Positions 1-6,403 of a DNA stretch of 44,912 nucleotides are shown piece after piece; position 1 is the first letter of the stretch, and every line of letters starts with the position of its first letter. Source of the stretch: an uncultured Bacteroidales bacterium (GTDB lineage: Bacteria; Bacteroidota; Bacteroidia; Bacteroidales; P3); assembly GCA_900315935.1 (NCBI GenBank), contig ONBB01000014.1:1-44912 (forward strand), given 5' to 3'. Under the pieces are notes generated by a model. The model ran no database searches. It worked only from the letters and a program-made list of their open reading frames with translations, and was not told the origin of the DNA. Made by a program: the position numbers and the translations under genes.

Positions 1-794
1 GGTGCCCAGCAAGGGCGTCAACCCCGACGAGGTGGTCGCCATCGGCGCCGCCATCCAGGGCGGTGTGCTCACCGGCGAGGTGAAGGACGTGCTGCTGCTC
101 GACGTAACTCCCTTGAGCCTCGGTATCGAGACCCTCGGCGGTGTGATGACCAAGCTCATCGACGCCAACACCACCATCCCCACCAAGAAGAGCCAGGTCT
201 TCAGCACCGCTGCCGACAACCAGCCCGAGGTGGAAATCCATGTGCTGCAGGGCGAGCGCCCCATGGCCAACGACAACAAGACCATCGGCCGCTTCCATCT
301 GGCCGGCATCCCGCCAGCACCGCGTGGAGTGCCCCAGATTGAGGTCACCTTCGACATCGACGCCAACGGCATCCTCAACGTCAGCGCCCTCGACAAGGCC
401 ACCGGCAAGAGCCAGAACATCCGCATCGAGGCCAGCAGCGGCCTGAGCGAGGACGAGATCAAGCGCATGAAGGCCGAAGCCGAGGCCCACGCCGACGCCG
501 ACAAGAAGGCCAAGGAAGAGGTGGAGAAGATCAACAACGCCGACGGCATGATCTTCCAGAGCGAGAAGAACCTGAAGGACTATGGCGACAAGATTCCCGC
601 CGACAAGAAGAACGCCATCGAGAGCGCCCTCAACGAGCTGAAAGCCGCCCACAGCGCCCGCAACGTCCAGCAGATCGACGCCGCCATGGCCAAGATCAAC
701 GCCGCCTGGCAGGCCGCCAGCGAGGACATGTACAAAGCCCAGCAACAACCCCAACGACAACGTCACCGACGTCGACTATGAGGAGGTGAAGTAA
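1..794 (+). CDS. dnaK: Chaperone DnaK (Hsp70), C-terminal part, frameshifted at its tail
   Basis: The reading frame is open from the left edge, so the N-terminal ATPase lobe lies outside the window. It begins in the end of the ATPase domain ([16 protein letters not shown]) and continues through the substrate-binding beta domain ([30 protein letters not shown]) and the helical lid. The main frame stops at 779-781 after a basic tail ([13 protein letters not shown]) that is foreign to the family. The family's acidic C-terminus ([16 protein letters not shown], stop 792-794) is intact in the next frame, starting near 741. The switch is therefore a 1-2 base indel in the low-complexity linker after MYKAQ, either an assembly error or a real frameshift. 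DnaK is the cytosolic ATP-dependent folding chaperone working with DnaJ and GrpE. Confidence 0.95.
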
Positions 795-813
795 GACACT
801 TTGTGAATCCAAG

Positions 814-849
814 AAAGAGGTGCAACCTTTTGATTGCACCTCTTTTTTT
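814..849 (+). terminator. Rho-independent terminator of dnaK
   Basis: A 12-bp stem (814-825 with 834-845) encloses an 8-nt loop and runs into seven T residues. It sits 20 bases after the true dnaK stop. Confidence 0.9.
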
Positions 850-912
850 ACTTTTAGGCACAATAAAACCACTTCATTTCCGTTACACCAACGTAAATCA
901 ATACACAAAGAC

Positions 913-1116
913 ATGGCGACAATCACATTGGAATATGACGGACGAAACAGCGCAATCAAACAGCTGATTCAGGTGCTGTTGACCTTGGGCGCGAAAGAAA
1001 CTGCACCCGACACCAAAGAAGTGCAGACTAAAATGGTGAAAGATAGTCTGACTACGGCTTTCGACGAGTTGTATGCCGGCAAGGCCCGCAAAAACGCCCG
1101 GAACCTATTTGCGTAA
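913..1116 (+). CDS. Putative type II antitoxin (67 aa)
   Basis: This is a small protein (MATITLEYDGRNSAIKQLI...) immediately upstream of a RelE/ParE-like toxin. Its stop codon overlaps the toxin start (TAATG), the usual arrangement of a type II toxin-antitoxin operon with the antitoxin first. I do not recognise a named DNA-binding fold. The N-terminus looks like a beta strand followed by a helix, and the C-terminus is basic. The start at 913 is preferred because an upstream in-frame extension would run through the dnaK terminator. The antitoxin role is inferred from position and size. Confidence 0.65.
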   Translation: MATITLEYDGRNSAIKQLIQVLLTLGAKETAPDTKEVQTKMVKDSLTTAFDELYAGKARKNARNLFA

Positions 1117-1463
1117 TGGTCAACTTTGAATACCTGCCCGAGTTCGAGCGGCGTGCCAAAGCATTGGCCAAGAAATACCGCTCGTTTATCGACGACTACA
1201 ACACCTTCCTCGACGAGTTGGTACGCAACCCGTTTGGCGGTACCCTGCTTGGCAAAAACACCTATAAGCATCGCATGGCCATTGTATCAAAGGGAAAAGG
1301 TAAAAGCGGTGGCGCAAGGGTCATTACCTATAACGTGCAGCAGGCCGAGAATGATGTCACCATCACGCTGATGTCCATTTATGATAAGTCCGAAATCAGC
1401 AACGTGTCCGACGCATACCTCCGCCAACTGGTAGGTGAAATCGAAAGCAAGAAAAAGAACTGA
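1116..1463 (+). CDS. RelE/ParE-superfamily toxin
   Basis: A 115-aa basic protein. The N-terminal helices (EFERRAKALAKKYRSFIDDYNTFLDEL) are followed by a glycine-rich beta core (KGKGKSGGARVITYNV, then VTITLMSIYDKSE), the pattern of RelE/HigB-like toxins where the strand after GKSGGxR enters the mRNA-binding face. Toxins of this superfamily are usually ribosome-dependent mRNA interferases, or gyrase poisons in the ParE branch; the sequence alone does not say which. It is translationally coupled to the upstream antitoxin by a one-base overlap and followed by a terminator at 1490-1517. Confidence 0.75.
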   Translation: MVNFEYLPEFERRAKALAKKYRSFIDDYNTFLDELVRNPFGGTLLGKNTYKHRMAIVSKGKGKSGGARVITYNVQQAENDVTITLMSIYDKSEISNVSDAYLRQLVGEIESKKKN

Positions 1464-1489
1464 TATAACCATCATATAAAAACGACGAA

Positions 1490-1520
1490 AAAGGAGCGTC
1501 AAAGTTGGCGCTCCTTTCTT
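1490..1520. terminator. Bidirectional terminator
   Basis: Stem AAAGGAGCG (1490-1498) with CGCTCCTTT (1509-1517), flanked by T-rich sequence on both strands. It can serve the toxin operon on the plus strand and the truncated HU-family unit on the minus strand. Confidence 0.8.
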
Positions 1521-1556
1521 TATGGCTTCTTGGTGGGTTCTATGTGAGTTATTATT

Positions 1557-1616
1557 CTACACACCTTTCGGGTCGCGCGGGTTTACCCTTTGCACTTTGT
1601 TGTAGAATAACGGCAT
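1557..1616 (-). pseudogene. N-terminal remnant of an HU-family DNA-binding protein gene
   Basis: On the minus strand a promoter box (TACCTTTG near 1662-1670), an AGGAG ribosome site (1622-1626) and an ATG at 1616 lead into 19 codons reading MPLFYNKVQRVNPRDPKGV, then TAG. This start matches the N-terminal signature of Bacteroidetes HU-like proteins (FYxKVQRxNPxxP), which normally run to about 130-200 residues. A terminator follows at 1490-1517. The expression signals and first codons survive while the body is gone, as expected from an internal deletion. A translated 19-residue peptide cannot be excluded. Confidence 0.7.
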
Positions 1617-1654
1617 AATTTGCTCCTTTCTTCTTTAGTTAGACATTGGTTTAA

Positions 1655-1675
1655 TTCGGCTGCAAAGGTACGCAA
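1655..1675 (-). promoter_or_regulatory. Promoter -7 box for the HU remnant
   Basis: Minus-strand TACCTTTGC, matching the Bacteroidetes primary sigma consensus TAnnTTTG, with TTGGAAAG upstream of it. It reads toward the truncated HU gene. Confidence 0.6.
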
Positions 1676-1736
1676 TCTTTCCAATACGGCAAAATATATT
1701 TAAATGGAACCATGATAGCCTGTTAGCACTTCGACA

Positions 1737-2282
1737 TTATCCCTTGAAGTTTACGTCTGACAAAATGTTGGATTGTGTATAATTCCAATGTTTAATTATA
1801 TTACCCGTAAACTCTAAAACCTCGTCCATAATGTCAATATCGTTCATGGAGTATCCTGACGTAACATTGGACTTAAATTGATTTTTAAAAATGGCACAAA
1901 ATAAGGAGAAAGGAATATATTGTTTTGTTTGAGGATATTTTGAATTAAGCAATCCCGATATTTCGTCGCTGTACATTCCATAACGGCTTTTGAATATTGG
2001 ATAGAAATCTGTAACATCCATTATCTTGTCTGCACCAGAATACACATATGCGCTGCTTATGAAGGTGTTCGCCGTTTTGCTTGATTGTTTTAATAAGTCA
2101 TGTTCCAAGCAGTATTTCCATACAGTCCATGCGTTAAATACAAAAACTTCCCCTTTAACAAGTTCTCTGTTCTTCACATCGCTTTTGACATACTGCTCCA
2201 TGAAAGAATTTGTCCACGTTGTGGCTTTCTCCATCATCTGATTAACGGATATGGTCTTCTTAAATATATTGAACAAGCCCAT
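1737..2282 (-). CDS. Hypothetical protein (181 aa), second gene of the TerB-like unit
   Basis: AT-rich gene whose preferred start is MGLFNIFKK at 2282, 22 bases after the stop of the TerB-like gene; a longer in-frame start at 2339 would overlap that gene. No signal peptide or membrane segment is visible. The protein has an N-terminal hydrophobic/basic patch (MGLFNIFKKT) and a mixed helical body (MMEKATTWTNSFMEQYV, FTGNIIKHWNY). I do not recognise its family. The starts MGLFNIFKK and MGLITALRK of the two neighbours are similar, suggesting a shared N-terminal patch. Function unknown; probably co-transcribed with the TerB-like protein. Confidence 0.7.
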   Translation of the reverse strand: MGLFNIFKKTISVNQMMEKATTWTNSFMEQYVKSDVKNRELVKGEVFVFNAWTVWKYCLEHDLLKQSSKTANTFISSAYVYSGADKIMDVTDFYPIFKSRYGMYSDEISGLLNSKYPQTKQYIPFSLFCAIFKNQFKSNVTSGYSMNDIDIMDEVLEFTGNIIKHWNYTQSNILSDVNFKG

Positions 2283-2304
2283 TTTATTATGTAATTTGTA
2301 ATGT

Positions 2305-2847
2305 TTATATTTTGTCAATGATTGGGTTTCCATTCTCATAATATGATAGCAGTCCGCTCATTTGTTTTGGACTGATATCACTTCGCTGGGCAAGATAAAG
2401 TAAGCATTGATAGACATGAGTCTTGTCAAAGCCCATTCTTCTAGCAATTTCATGGCATAATTTTATTTCCTCCTGCGTACTTTCTCCGTCAGTAATCATC
2501 ATGGAAATTACCATAAGCAGGTATTTAAGCCTTTTCTTCTCGTCTTTTGGATATGGCAATAAGCTCCATTCATCAATCAGCGAAGATATCCACGATTTAA
2601 TCCCTCTAATATCATTATTATCATACATCAACAACTCCTCCAACGTAACGCCCTCGCCTTCTAAACCTGTAGTAACAACATGATTTTTCATTCCAGCAGT
2701 ATCCATTAGAGCAAAAATAAAATCACTCTCATCTTCAGATATTTCTCCGTCTGCACGAGCCATCTGTAGCAAGTCGGCAAACAAACGTTTCATTTCATTA
2801 GAAGCTTTTTCTGCCTTCATTTTCCTTAATGCGGTTATTAGTCCCAT
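2305..2847 (-). CDS. TerB-like domain protein
   Basis: A 180-aa all-helical protein. Residues about 20-60 (MKRLFADLLQMARADGEISEDESDFIFALM) and 110-150 (LKYLLMVISMMITDGESTQEEIKLCHEIARRMGF) each carry the acidic signature of TerB/TerB-like helical domains (A/T-DGE-s-eE), so the protein may contain two such repeats. TerB domains occur in tellurite-resistance and envelope-stress proteins and probably bind divalent metal through the acidic residues; the role here is not known. The start at 2847 follows GGGGGAAATT, and a small hairpin (about 2863-2883) precedes that ribosome site. No TAnnTTTG promoter is visible between it and the structured RNA upstream. Confidence 0.7.
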   Translation of the reverse strand: MGLITALRKMKAEKASNEMKRLFADLLQMARADGEISEDESDFIFALMDTAGMKNHVVTTGLEGEGVTLEELLMYDNNDIRGIKSWISSLIDEWSLLPYPKDEKKRLKYLLMVISMMITDGESTQEEIKLCHEIARRMGFDKTHVYQCLLYLAQRSDISPKQMSGLLSYYENGNPIIDKI

Positions 2848-2891
2848 AATTTCCCCCGTATCACATCAGCGCCTTATGTGATGCTTTGTTT

Positions 2892-3086
2892 AACAAAAGA
2901 AGCGTGGCACTGTACACCACGTCTCTAGTTGAGGGTCGTGAGAAAATACCTTTGAAGAAGATGCAGCAAACAGCCCACGCTATACGCGCGAAGCCATTAT
3001 ACTCTCGCTTGCTTCATCTGAAAATTTCTCACGTTTTCAACTACAAGAATCGAGGCATAACGCTCCGTGATTTCCTTCTGAAATCG
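2892..3086 (-). ncRNA. ssrS: 6S-like RNA (Bacteroidales-1 type)
   Basis: A free-standing minus-strand unit: promoter TACTTTTG at 3091-3098, about 190 nt of structured sequence, then a hairpin terminator at 2894-2921. Distant arms pair: 2926-2932 with 3037-3043, 2937-2945 with 3025-3033, and 2960-2969 with 3009-3018 (one mismatch), leaving an unpaired bubble between the second and third stems. Opposite this bubble the complement reads TTGA...TACCTTTG (2929-2954), a near-perfect Bacteroidetes promoter. A hairpin that imitates an open promoter is the hallmark of 6S RNA, which binds RNA polymerase and restrains housekeeping transcription. From memory, the Bacteroidales-1 RNA motif is described as 6S-like. 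Identity is inferred from structure, not from a covariance search. Confidence 0.7.
2894..2921 (-). terminator. Terminator of the 6S-like RNA
   Basis: Minus-strand CGTGG/CCACG stem (2903-2907 with 2917-2921) followed by CTTCTTTT. Confidence 0.7.
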
Positions 3087-3090
3087 GCTG

Positions 3091-3098
3091 CAAAAGTA
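3091..3098 (-). promoter_or_regulatory. Promoter of the 6S-like RNA
   Basis: Minus-strand TACTTTTG with a TTTTG -33 element about 19 bases upstream; the start site should fall near 3085. Confidence 0.7.
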
Positions 3099-3139
3099 CG
3101 ACTTTTATTTTGATTGACAAAATATAATTTCATCCGCCA

Positions 3140-3291
3140 CCGATCAGCAAAAAGAAAGCGGCTCCATCTGGAGCCACTTATTGCGTTATTAAGCTAATTG
3201 ATGCCTTTTATCTAACGAGAACAAGAGCGTCAAGCTCAATATGTCTTTGTAATATTTCTACGTTTTATGTCATCATCATTTTATTAATTTC
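3140..3291 (-). ncRNA. Candidate small RNA between a promoter and a terminator
   Basis: A TATCTTTG box at 3298-3305, right at the stop codon of the small gene upstream, would start a transcript near 3291. It would end at the strong hairpin 3150-3170, built on GGCTCC/GGAGCC and followed on the minus strand by CTTTCTTTTT. The 150-nt interval has no credible gene, only ATGATGATGACATAA. It contains a GAGC-TTGAC-GCTC hairpin at 3217-3237 that is repeated exactly at 12062-12082. It could equally be the 3' leader region of the zeta-toxin operon. Confidence 0.4.
3145..3175 (-). terminator. Terminator of the zeta-toxin unit
   Basis: Palindrome around GGCTCCA-TC-TGGAGCC, followed on the minus strand by GCTTTCTTTTTGC. 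Confidence 0.75.
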
Positions 3292-3305
3292 ACGCTGCAA
3301 AGATA

Positions 3306-3488
3306 CTAAAGAGACATTGCCTGTTCGGCAAGGACTTGCTTTGCCGGGATATGCTGTATTTCTCCGTCGGAGTTCTGCACGATGACACACTCGTCATGCA
3401 AGGCTTTTTCTTGCAACATACGTTTCTCGGCCAATCGCAAGCCCTCGTCTATTTTATCTTGCAATTCAAATATTTCCTTTTCTGACAT
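3306..3488 (-). CDS. Small protein paired with the zeta-like kinase (60 aa)
   Basis: A 60-residue, highly charged and probably helical protein (EKEIFELQDKIDEGLRLAEKRMLQEKALHDE, likely coiled-coil forming) with a C-terminal segment IQHIPAKQVLAE. Its start lies 23 bases inside the end of the zeta-toxin-like gene, so the two are translationally coupled. Small helical partners next to zeta-type kinases often act as antitoxins, but known epsilon antitoxins are encoded upstream and are about 90 residues. The antitoxin role is therefore only a hypothesis based on coupling and size. Confidence 0.65.
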   Translation of the reverse strand: MSEKEIFELQDKIDEGLRLAEKRMLQEKALHDECVIVQNSDGEIQHIPAKQVLAEQAMSL

Positions 3489-4053
3489 GGCTTATTATCT
3501 GATTGTATATTTCTTCATTGTTTATTACCGTTTTAATAGTCTTGCCACCAACTGCCACATTGCGGCGAAGGGTGGTGCTATTGTCGTAGATGCTCCATGA
3601 ATCCACCTCTGCGGCATAAAGGTTGAAGAGGTTCTGGATTCCGCTGACGTAGCGACGGCGAATGATGTCTTCGGGGATATCATGTCCCCCTTTGCTTACA
3701 CGCTCGGCTACGCGCTGTATGGCCAATTCCGGGGAATTCAGCCAAAAGAACAGCAACGTTACACGGTAACCTTTGTTATGGGCTCGATGTACAAGATTGA
3801 CATAGGATCGTGTGGCAAGAGTGGTCTCGATGGAGAAAGACTCCTCTCGGGCGAGAAGTTCCTCTATGCGCTTCAACATAAGCCTGCCAGCCTCAATGGC
3901 CACATCTGCAGGATTGAACGGAGACAATCCCCGTGCTATCTCATCGGCATTGACGAACTCACGACAGTCAAGAATATCGGGCAAAACGGTATATGAGGCA
4001 GTGGTTTTACCAGCCCCGTTACAGCCCCCGATGATGTACAACATCTTGTCCAT
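3466..4053 (-). CDS. Zeta-toxin-like P-loop kinase
   Basis: A cytosolic P-loop protein of about 195 aa. A Walker A motif (GGCNGAGKTT) opens the protein and is followed by FVNADEIARGLSPFNP, where zeta toxins bind UDP-GlcNAc, and ESFSIETTLATRSY. The late RVAERVSKGGHDIPEDIIRRRY segment resembles the kinase lid of this family. Zeta toxins phosphorylate UDP-N-acetylglucosamine and block wall synthesis; many Bacteroidetes homologues are uncharacterised. The promoter box TATCTTTG (4063-4070) lies so close that translation must begin at 4053 (MDKMLY) or 4044 (MLYIIGG), with almost no leader. The small coupled protein downstream is the likely partner. Confidence 0.8.
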   Translation of the reverse strand: MDKMLYIIGGCNGAGKTTASYTVLPDILDCREFVNADEIARGLSPFNPADVAIEAGRLMLKRIEELLAREESFSIETTLATRSYVNLVHRAHNKGYRVTLLFFWLNSPELAIQRVAERVSKGGHDIPEDIIRRRYVSGIQNLFNLYAAEVDSWSIYDNSTTLRRNVAVGGKTIKTVINNEEIYNQIISHVRKGNI

Positions 4054-4062
4054 TTCAAATTG

Positions 4063-4070
4063 CAAAGATA
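4063..4070 (-). promoter_or_regulatory. Promoter -7 box of the zeta-like operon
   Basis: Minus-strand TATCTTTG. The expected start site is about 5-15 nt from the two candidate ATG codons. Confidence 0.75.
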
Positions 4071-4105
4071 CACATAATTATTCATCCGGCAAAATAAATG
4101 TTGCC

Positions 4106-4150
4106 ATGCGGAGAAAAAGTTGCATATTCTCCGCATGTTTTGCGGAGAAT
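4106..4150. promoter_or_regulatory. Operator-like repeats upstream of the zeta-like operon
   Basis: ATGCGGAGAA (4106-4115) is mirrored by TTCTCCGCAT (4127-4136), and a third copy GCGGAGAA occurs at 4142-4149. The cluster lies about 35-80 bases upstream of the -7 box, a position fitting a regulator-binding site. Which regulator binds is unknown. Confidence 0.5.
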
Positions 4151-4205
4151 GGCCGTGCCTCCGTTTAAGGCGTTTTCGGCAGGGGCAGGAGTGGGCTAGG
4201 GGAAT

Positions 4206-4225
4206 AAAGGGATGAGTAAGAGTTG
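4206..4225. repeat. 20-bp intergenic repeat, copy 1
   Basis: This 20-bp sequence is the exact reverse complement of 18426-18445, CAACTCTTACTCATCCCTTT. Both copies lie between genes and beside a TAGGGGAA-like string. Confidence 0.6.
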
Positions 4226-4302
4226 GTGCGAACAAGATGCTGTGGGTCAGTATGGTATGTCCTGGCGGTTTGGGGATGGTTTTATGGTTTTTGGGGACAA
4301 AA

Positions 4303-4342
4303 AGGCGAGGGCGGCTACCCGTGCGGGTGGCCGCCCTCGCTG
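4303..4342 (-). terminator. Terminator of dcp
   Basis: Eleven-bp GC-rich stem (4305-4315 with 4330-4340) followed on the minus strand by CTTTTTGT. Confidence 0.9.
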
Positions 4343-4362
4343 GTAATATTTTATATTGCGGC

Positions 4363-6390
4363 TCAAAGCATCCCTTTGCGTTTGAGCAGAGCCTTGGGGC
4401 TGGGGTCTTTGCCGCGGAAGCCGCGGTAGAGGACCATGGGCTCGATGGTGTTGCCGCTCTCGAGCAGGTGGCGGAACTTGCGGGCCAGCTCGGGGTTGAA
4501 CAGGTCGCCGCTCTCGACGAATGCCTCGAAGGCGTCGGCGTCGAGGATGGCGGTCCAGGTGTAGCTGTAGTAGCCGGCGTCGTAGCCCGTGGTGAAGACG
4601 TGCTGGAAGTAGGGCGAGCGGTAGCGGCTGATGATCTCGGGTATGAGGCCGATGCGCTGCATGGCCTGCTCCTCGAACTGCAGCGGGTCGATGGCGCGCT
4701 TCTCGCGCAGGGTGTAGTAGTCCATGTCGAGCAGCGAGGCGGCCAGCAGTTCGGTGGTGATGAAGCCCTGGCCGTAGGTGGCAGCGGCGTCAATCTTGCG
4801 GATGAGCTCGTCGGGGATGGCCTCGCCGGTCTGGTAGTGGCGGGCGTAGCTCTTCATCACCTGCGGGTGGCGGCACCAGTTCTCCATCACCTGCGAGGGC
4901 AGCTCCACGAAGTCGCGCGGCACGTTGGTGCCCGCCAGCGAGGGGTAGGTGCACTTGGAGAGCAGGCCGTGCAGGGCGTGGCCGAACTCGTGGAAGAGGG
5001 TCTCGCTCTCGTCGAAGTTGAGCAGCGAGGGCTTGTCGGCCGTGGGTTTGGTGAAGTTGCAAACCACTTGGATGATGGGTATCACGTTCTCGCCCTGCAG
5101 GTTGCGCTGCTGGCCGCGGAACTCGGTCATCCAGGCGCCGCTGCGTTTGCTGGCGCGCGGGTGGAAGTCCATGTATAGGATGCCGATCACCTCGTCGCCG
5201 TCCTTCACCTCGAAGCCGCGGGCCTCTTTGTCGTAGGTGGGCAGGTCGGTGCGCTCGGTGAAGGTGATGCCGTAGAGTTTGTTGGCCACGCCGAAGGCAC
5301 CCTGCAGCACGCTGTCCAGCGCGAAGTAGGGGCGCACCACGGCGTCGTCGAGGCTGTACTTCTCCACGCGCAGCTTCTCGGCATAGTAGCGCCAGTCCCA
5401 GGGCTGCAGCTTGGCGCCGGGCTCGTCTTTCTCGAGCATGGCCTGGTACTGGTCGCGCTCCTGCTTGGCCACCTTCAGCGCCGGTGTCCAGATGTCCATC
5501 AGGCAGCGGTATACGTTGTCGGGTGTCTTGGCCAGGGTGTTGTCGAGCACGTAGTCGGCGTGGGTCTCGAAGCCCAGTATGTTGGCGCGCTCGAGGCGCA
5601 GGTTGACCAGGGTGTCGATGATTTTGGTGTTGTCATACTCGCCGTCCTTGCAGCGCTCGGTGTAGGCGCGCCACAGCTCCTCGCGCAGCTTGCGGTCGGG
5701 GCAGGTCTGCATGAAGGGCTCCCACGAGGGCAGCTGCAGCCCCACCTCGGTGCCGTCGTCCAGCTTCTTGGTGTAGGCGTTGGTGGCTTTGAGCACGTTC
5801 TGGGCGAAACGCATGGTCAGCGAGGCAATCTGCTCGTTCAGCTGGCGGAAGCGCTCCTGCTTCTCTTCGGGCACGTTGGCACCGCTGCGCACGAAGCCTT
5901 TGTAGGTCTCCTCCAGCAGGCGGCGCTGCTCGGGGTTGAGGTCGAGGCTCTCGCGCTGGTCGTAAACGGCCTTGATGCGTGCGAAGAGTTTGGCATTCAG
6001 CGCGATGTCGTCGCCGTGGGCGGAGAGCAGGGGCGTTACCTCCTCCTCGATGGCCTCCATCTCGTCGCTGTTGCTGCACGAGGTGAGGTTGAAGAACACC
6101 AGCGACACATCCTGCAGCAGTTGCCCGCTGTATTCGTAGGCCAGCACCGTGTTCTCGAAGGTCGGTGCCTCGGGGTTGTTCACTATGGCGTCGATTTCGG
6201 CCTTCTGGCGGGCCATGCCTTCGCGGAAGGCGGGCATGTAGTGGTCGGTTTTGATGCGTTGGAAGTCGGGGATTTCATACGGTGTGCCCCACGCGGAGAA
6301 GAACGGGTTGTCCATTTCGGTCTGTTTTTTGTCTTTGCAGCCTGCGGCCAGCACCAGGGCGGCAGCGGCAATGAATACGGTTCGTTTCAT
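4363..6390 (-). CDS. dcp: Peptidyl-dipeptidase Dcp (M3 metallopeptidase), lipoprotein
   Basis: A 675-aa protein with a lipoprotein signal (MKRTVFIAAAALVLAAGC, Cys18), so probably anchored in the periplasm or outer membrane. The M3 zinc site HEFGH lies at residues 467-471, in FHEFGHALHGLL, preceded by the typical FDESETL. The length fits Dcp/oligopeptidase A. M3 enzymes of this type remove C-terminal dipeptides or cut short oligopeptides, supporting peptide use by an amino-acid fermenter. It lies 13 bases after the thioredoxin-like gene and is probably co-transcribed from the 7838-7845 promoter. Confidence 0.93.
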   Translation of the reverse strand: MKRTVFIAAAALVLAAGCKDKKQTEMDNPFFSAWGTPYEIPDFQRIKTDHYMPAFREGMARQKAEIDAIVNNPEAPTFENTVLAYEYSGQLLQDVSLVFFNLTSCSNSDEMEAIEEEVTPLLSAHGDDIALNAKLFARIKAVYDQRESLDLNPEQRRLLEETYKGFVRSGANVPEEKQERFRQLNEQIASLTMRFAQNVLKATNAYTKKLDDGTEVGLQLPSWEPFMQTCPDRKLREELWRAYTERCKDGEYDNTKIIDTLVNLRLERANILGFETHADYVLDNTLAKTPDNVYRCLMDIWTPALKVAKQERDQYQAMLEKDEPGAKLQPWDWRYYAEKLRVEKYSLDDAVVRPYFALDSVLQGAFGVANKLYGITFTERTDLPTYDKEARGFEVKDGDEVIGILYMDFHPRASKRSGAWMTEFRGQQRNLQGENVIPIIQVVCNFTKPTADKPSLLNFDESETLFHEFGHALHGLLSKCTYPSLAGTNVPRDFVELPSQVMENWCRHPQVMKSYARHYQTGEAIPDELIRKIDAAATYGQGFITTELLAASLLDMDYYTLREKRAIDPLQFEEQAMQRIGLIPEIISRYRSPYFQHVFTTGYDAGYYSYTWTAILDADAFEAFVESGDLFNPELARKFRHLLESGNTIEPMVLYRGFRGKDPSPKALLKRKGML

Positions 6391-6403
6391 ATTGTTGTTG
6401 TGT

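Noticed and set aside
1552-1610. Ten-bp inverted repeat TTATTCTACA / TGTAGAATAA, considered as an invertase site
   Set aside because: One arm is explained by the conserved LFYN codons of the HU remnant, and no invertase or second site is present.
2886-3113. 75-aa plus-strand frame across the 6S-like RNA
   Set aside because: It crosses the RNA's promoter and terminator and has no ribosome site; the RNA structure explains the sequence better.
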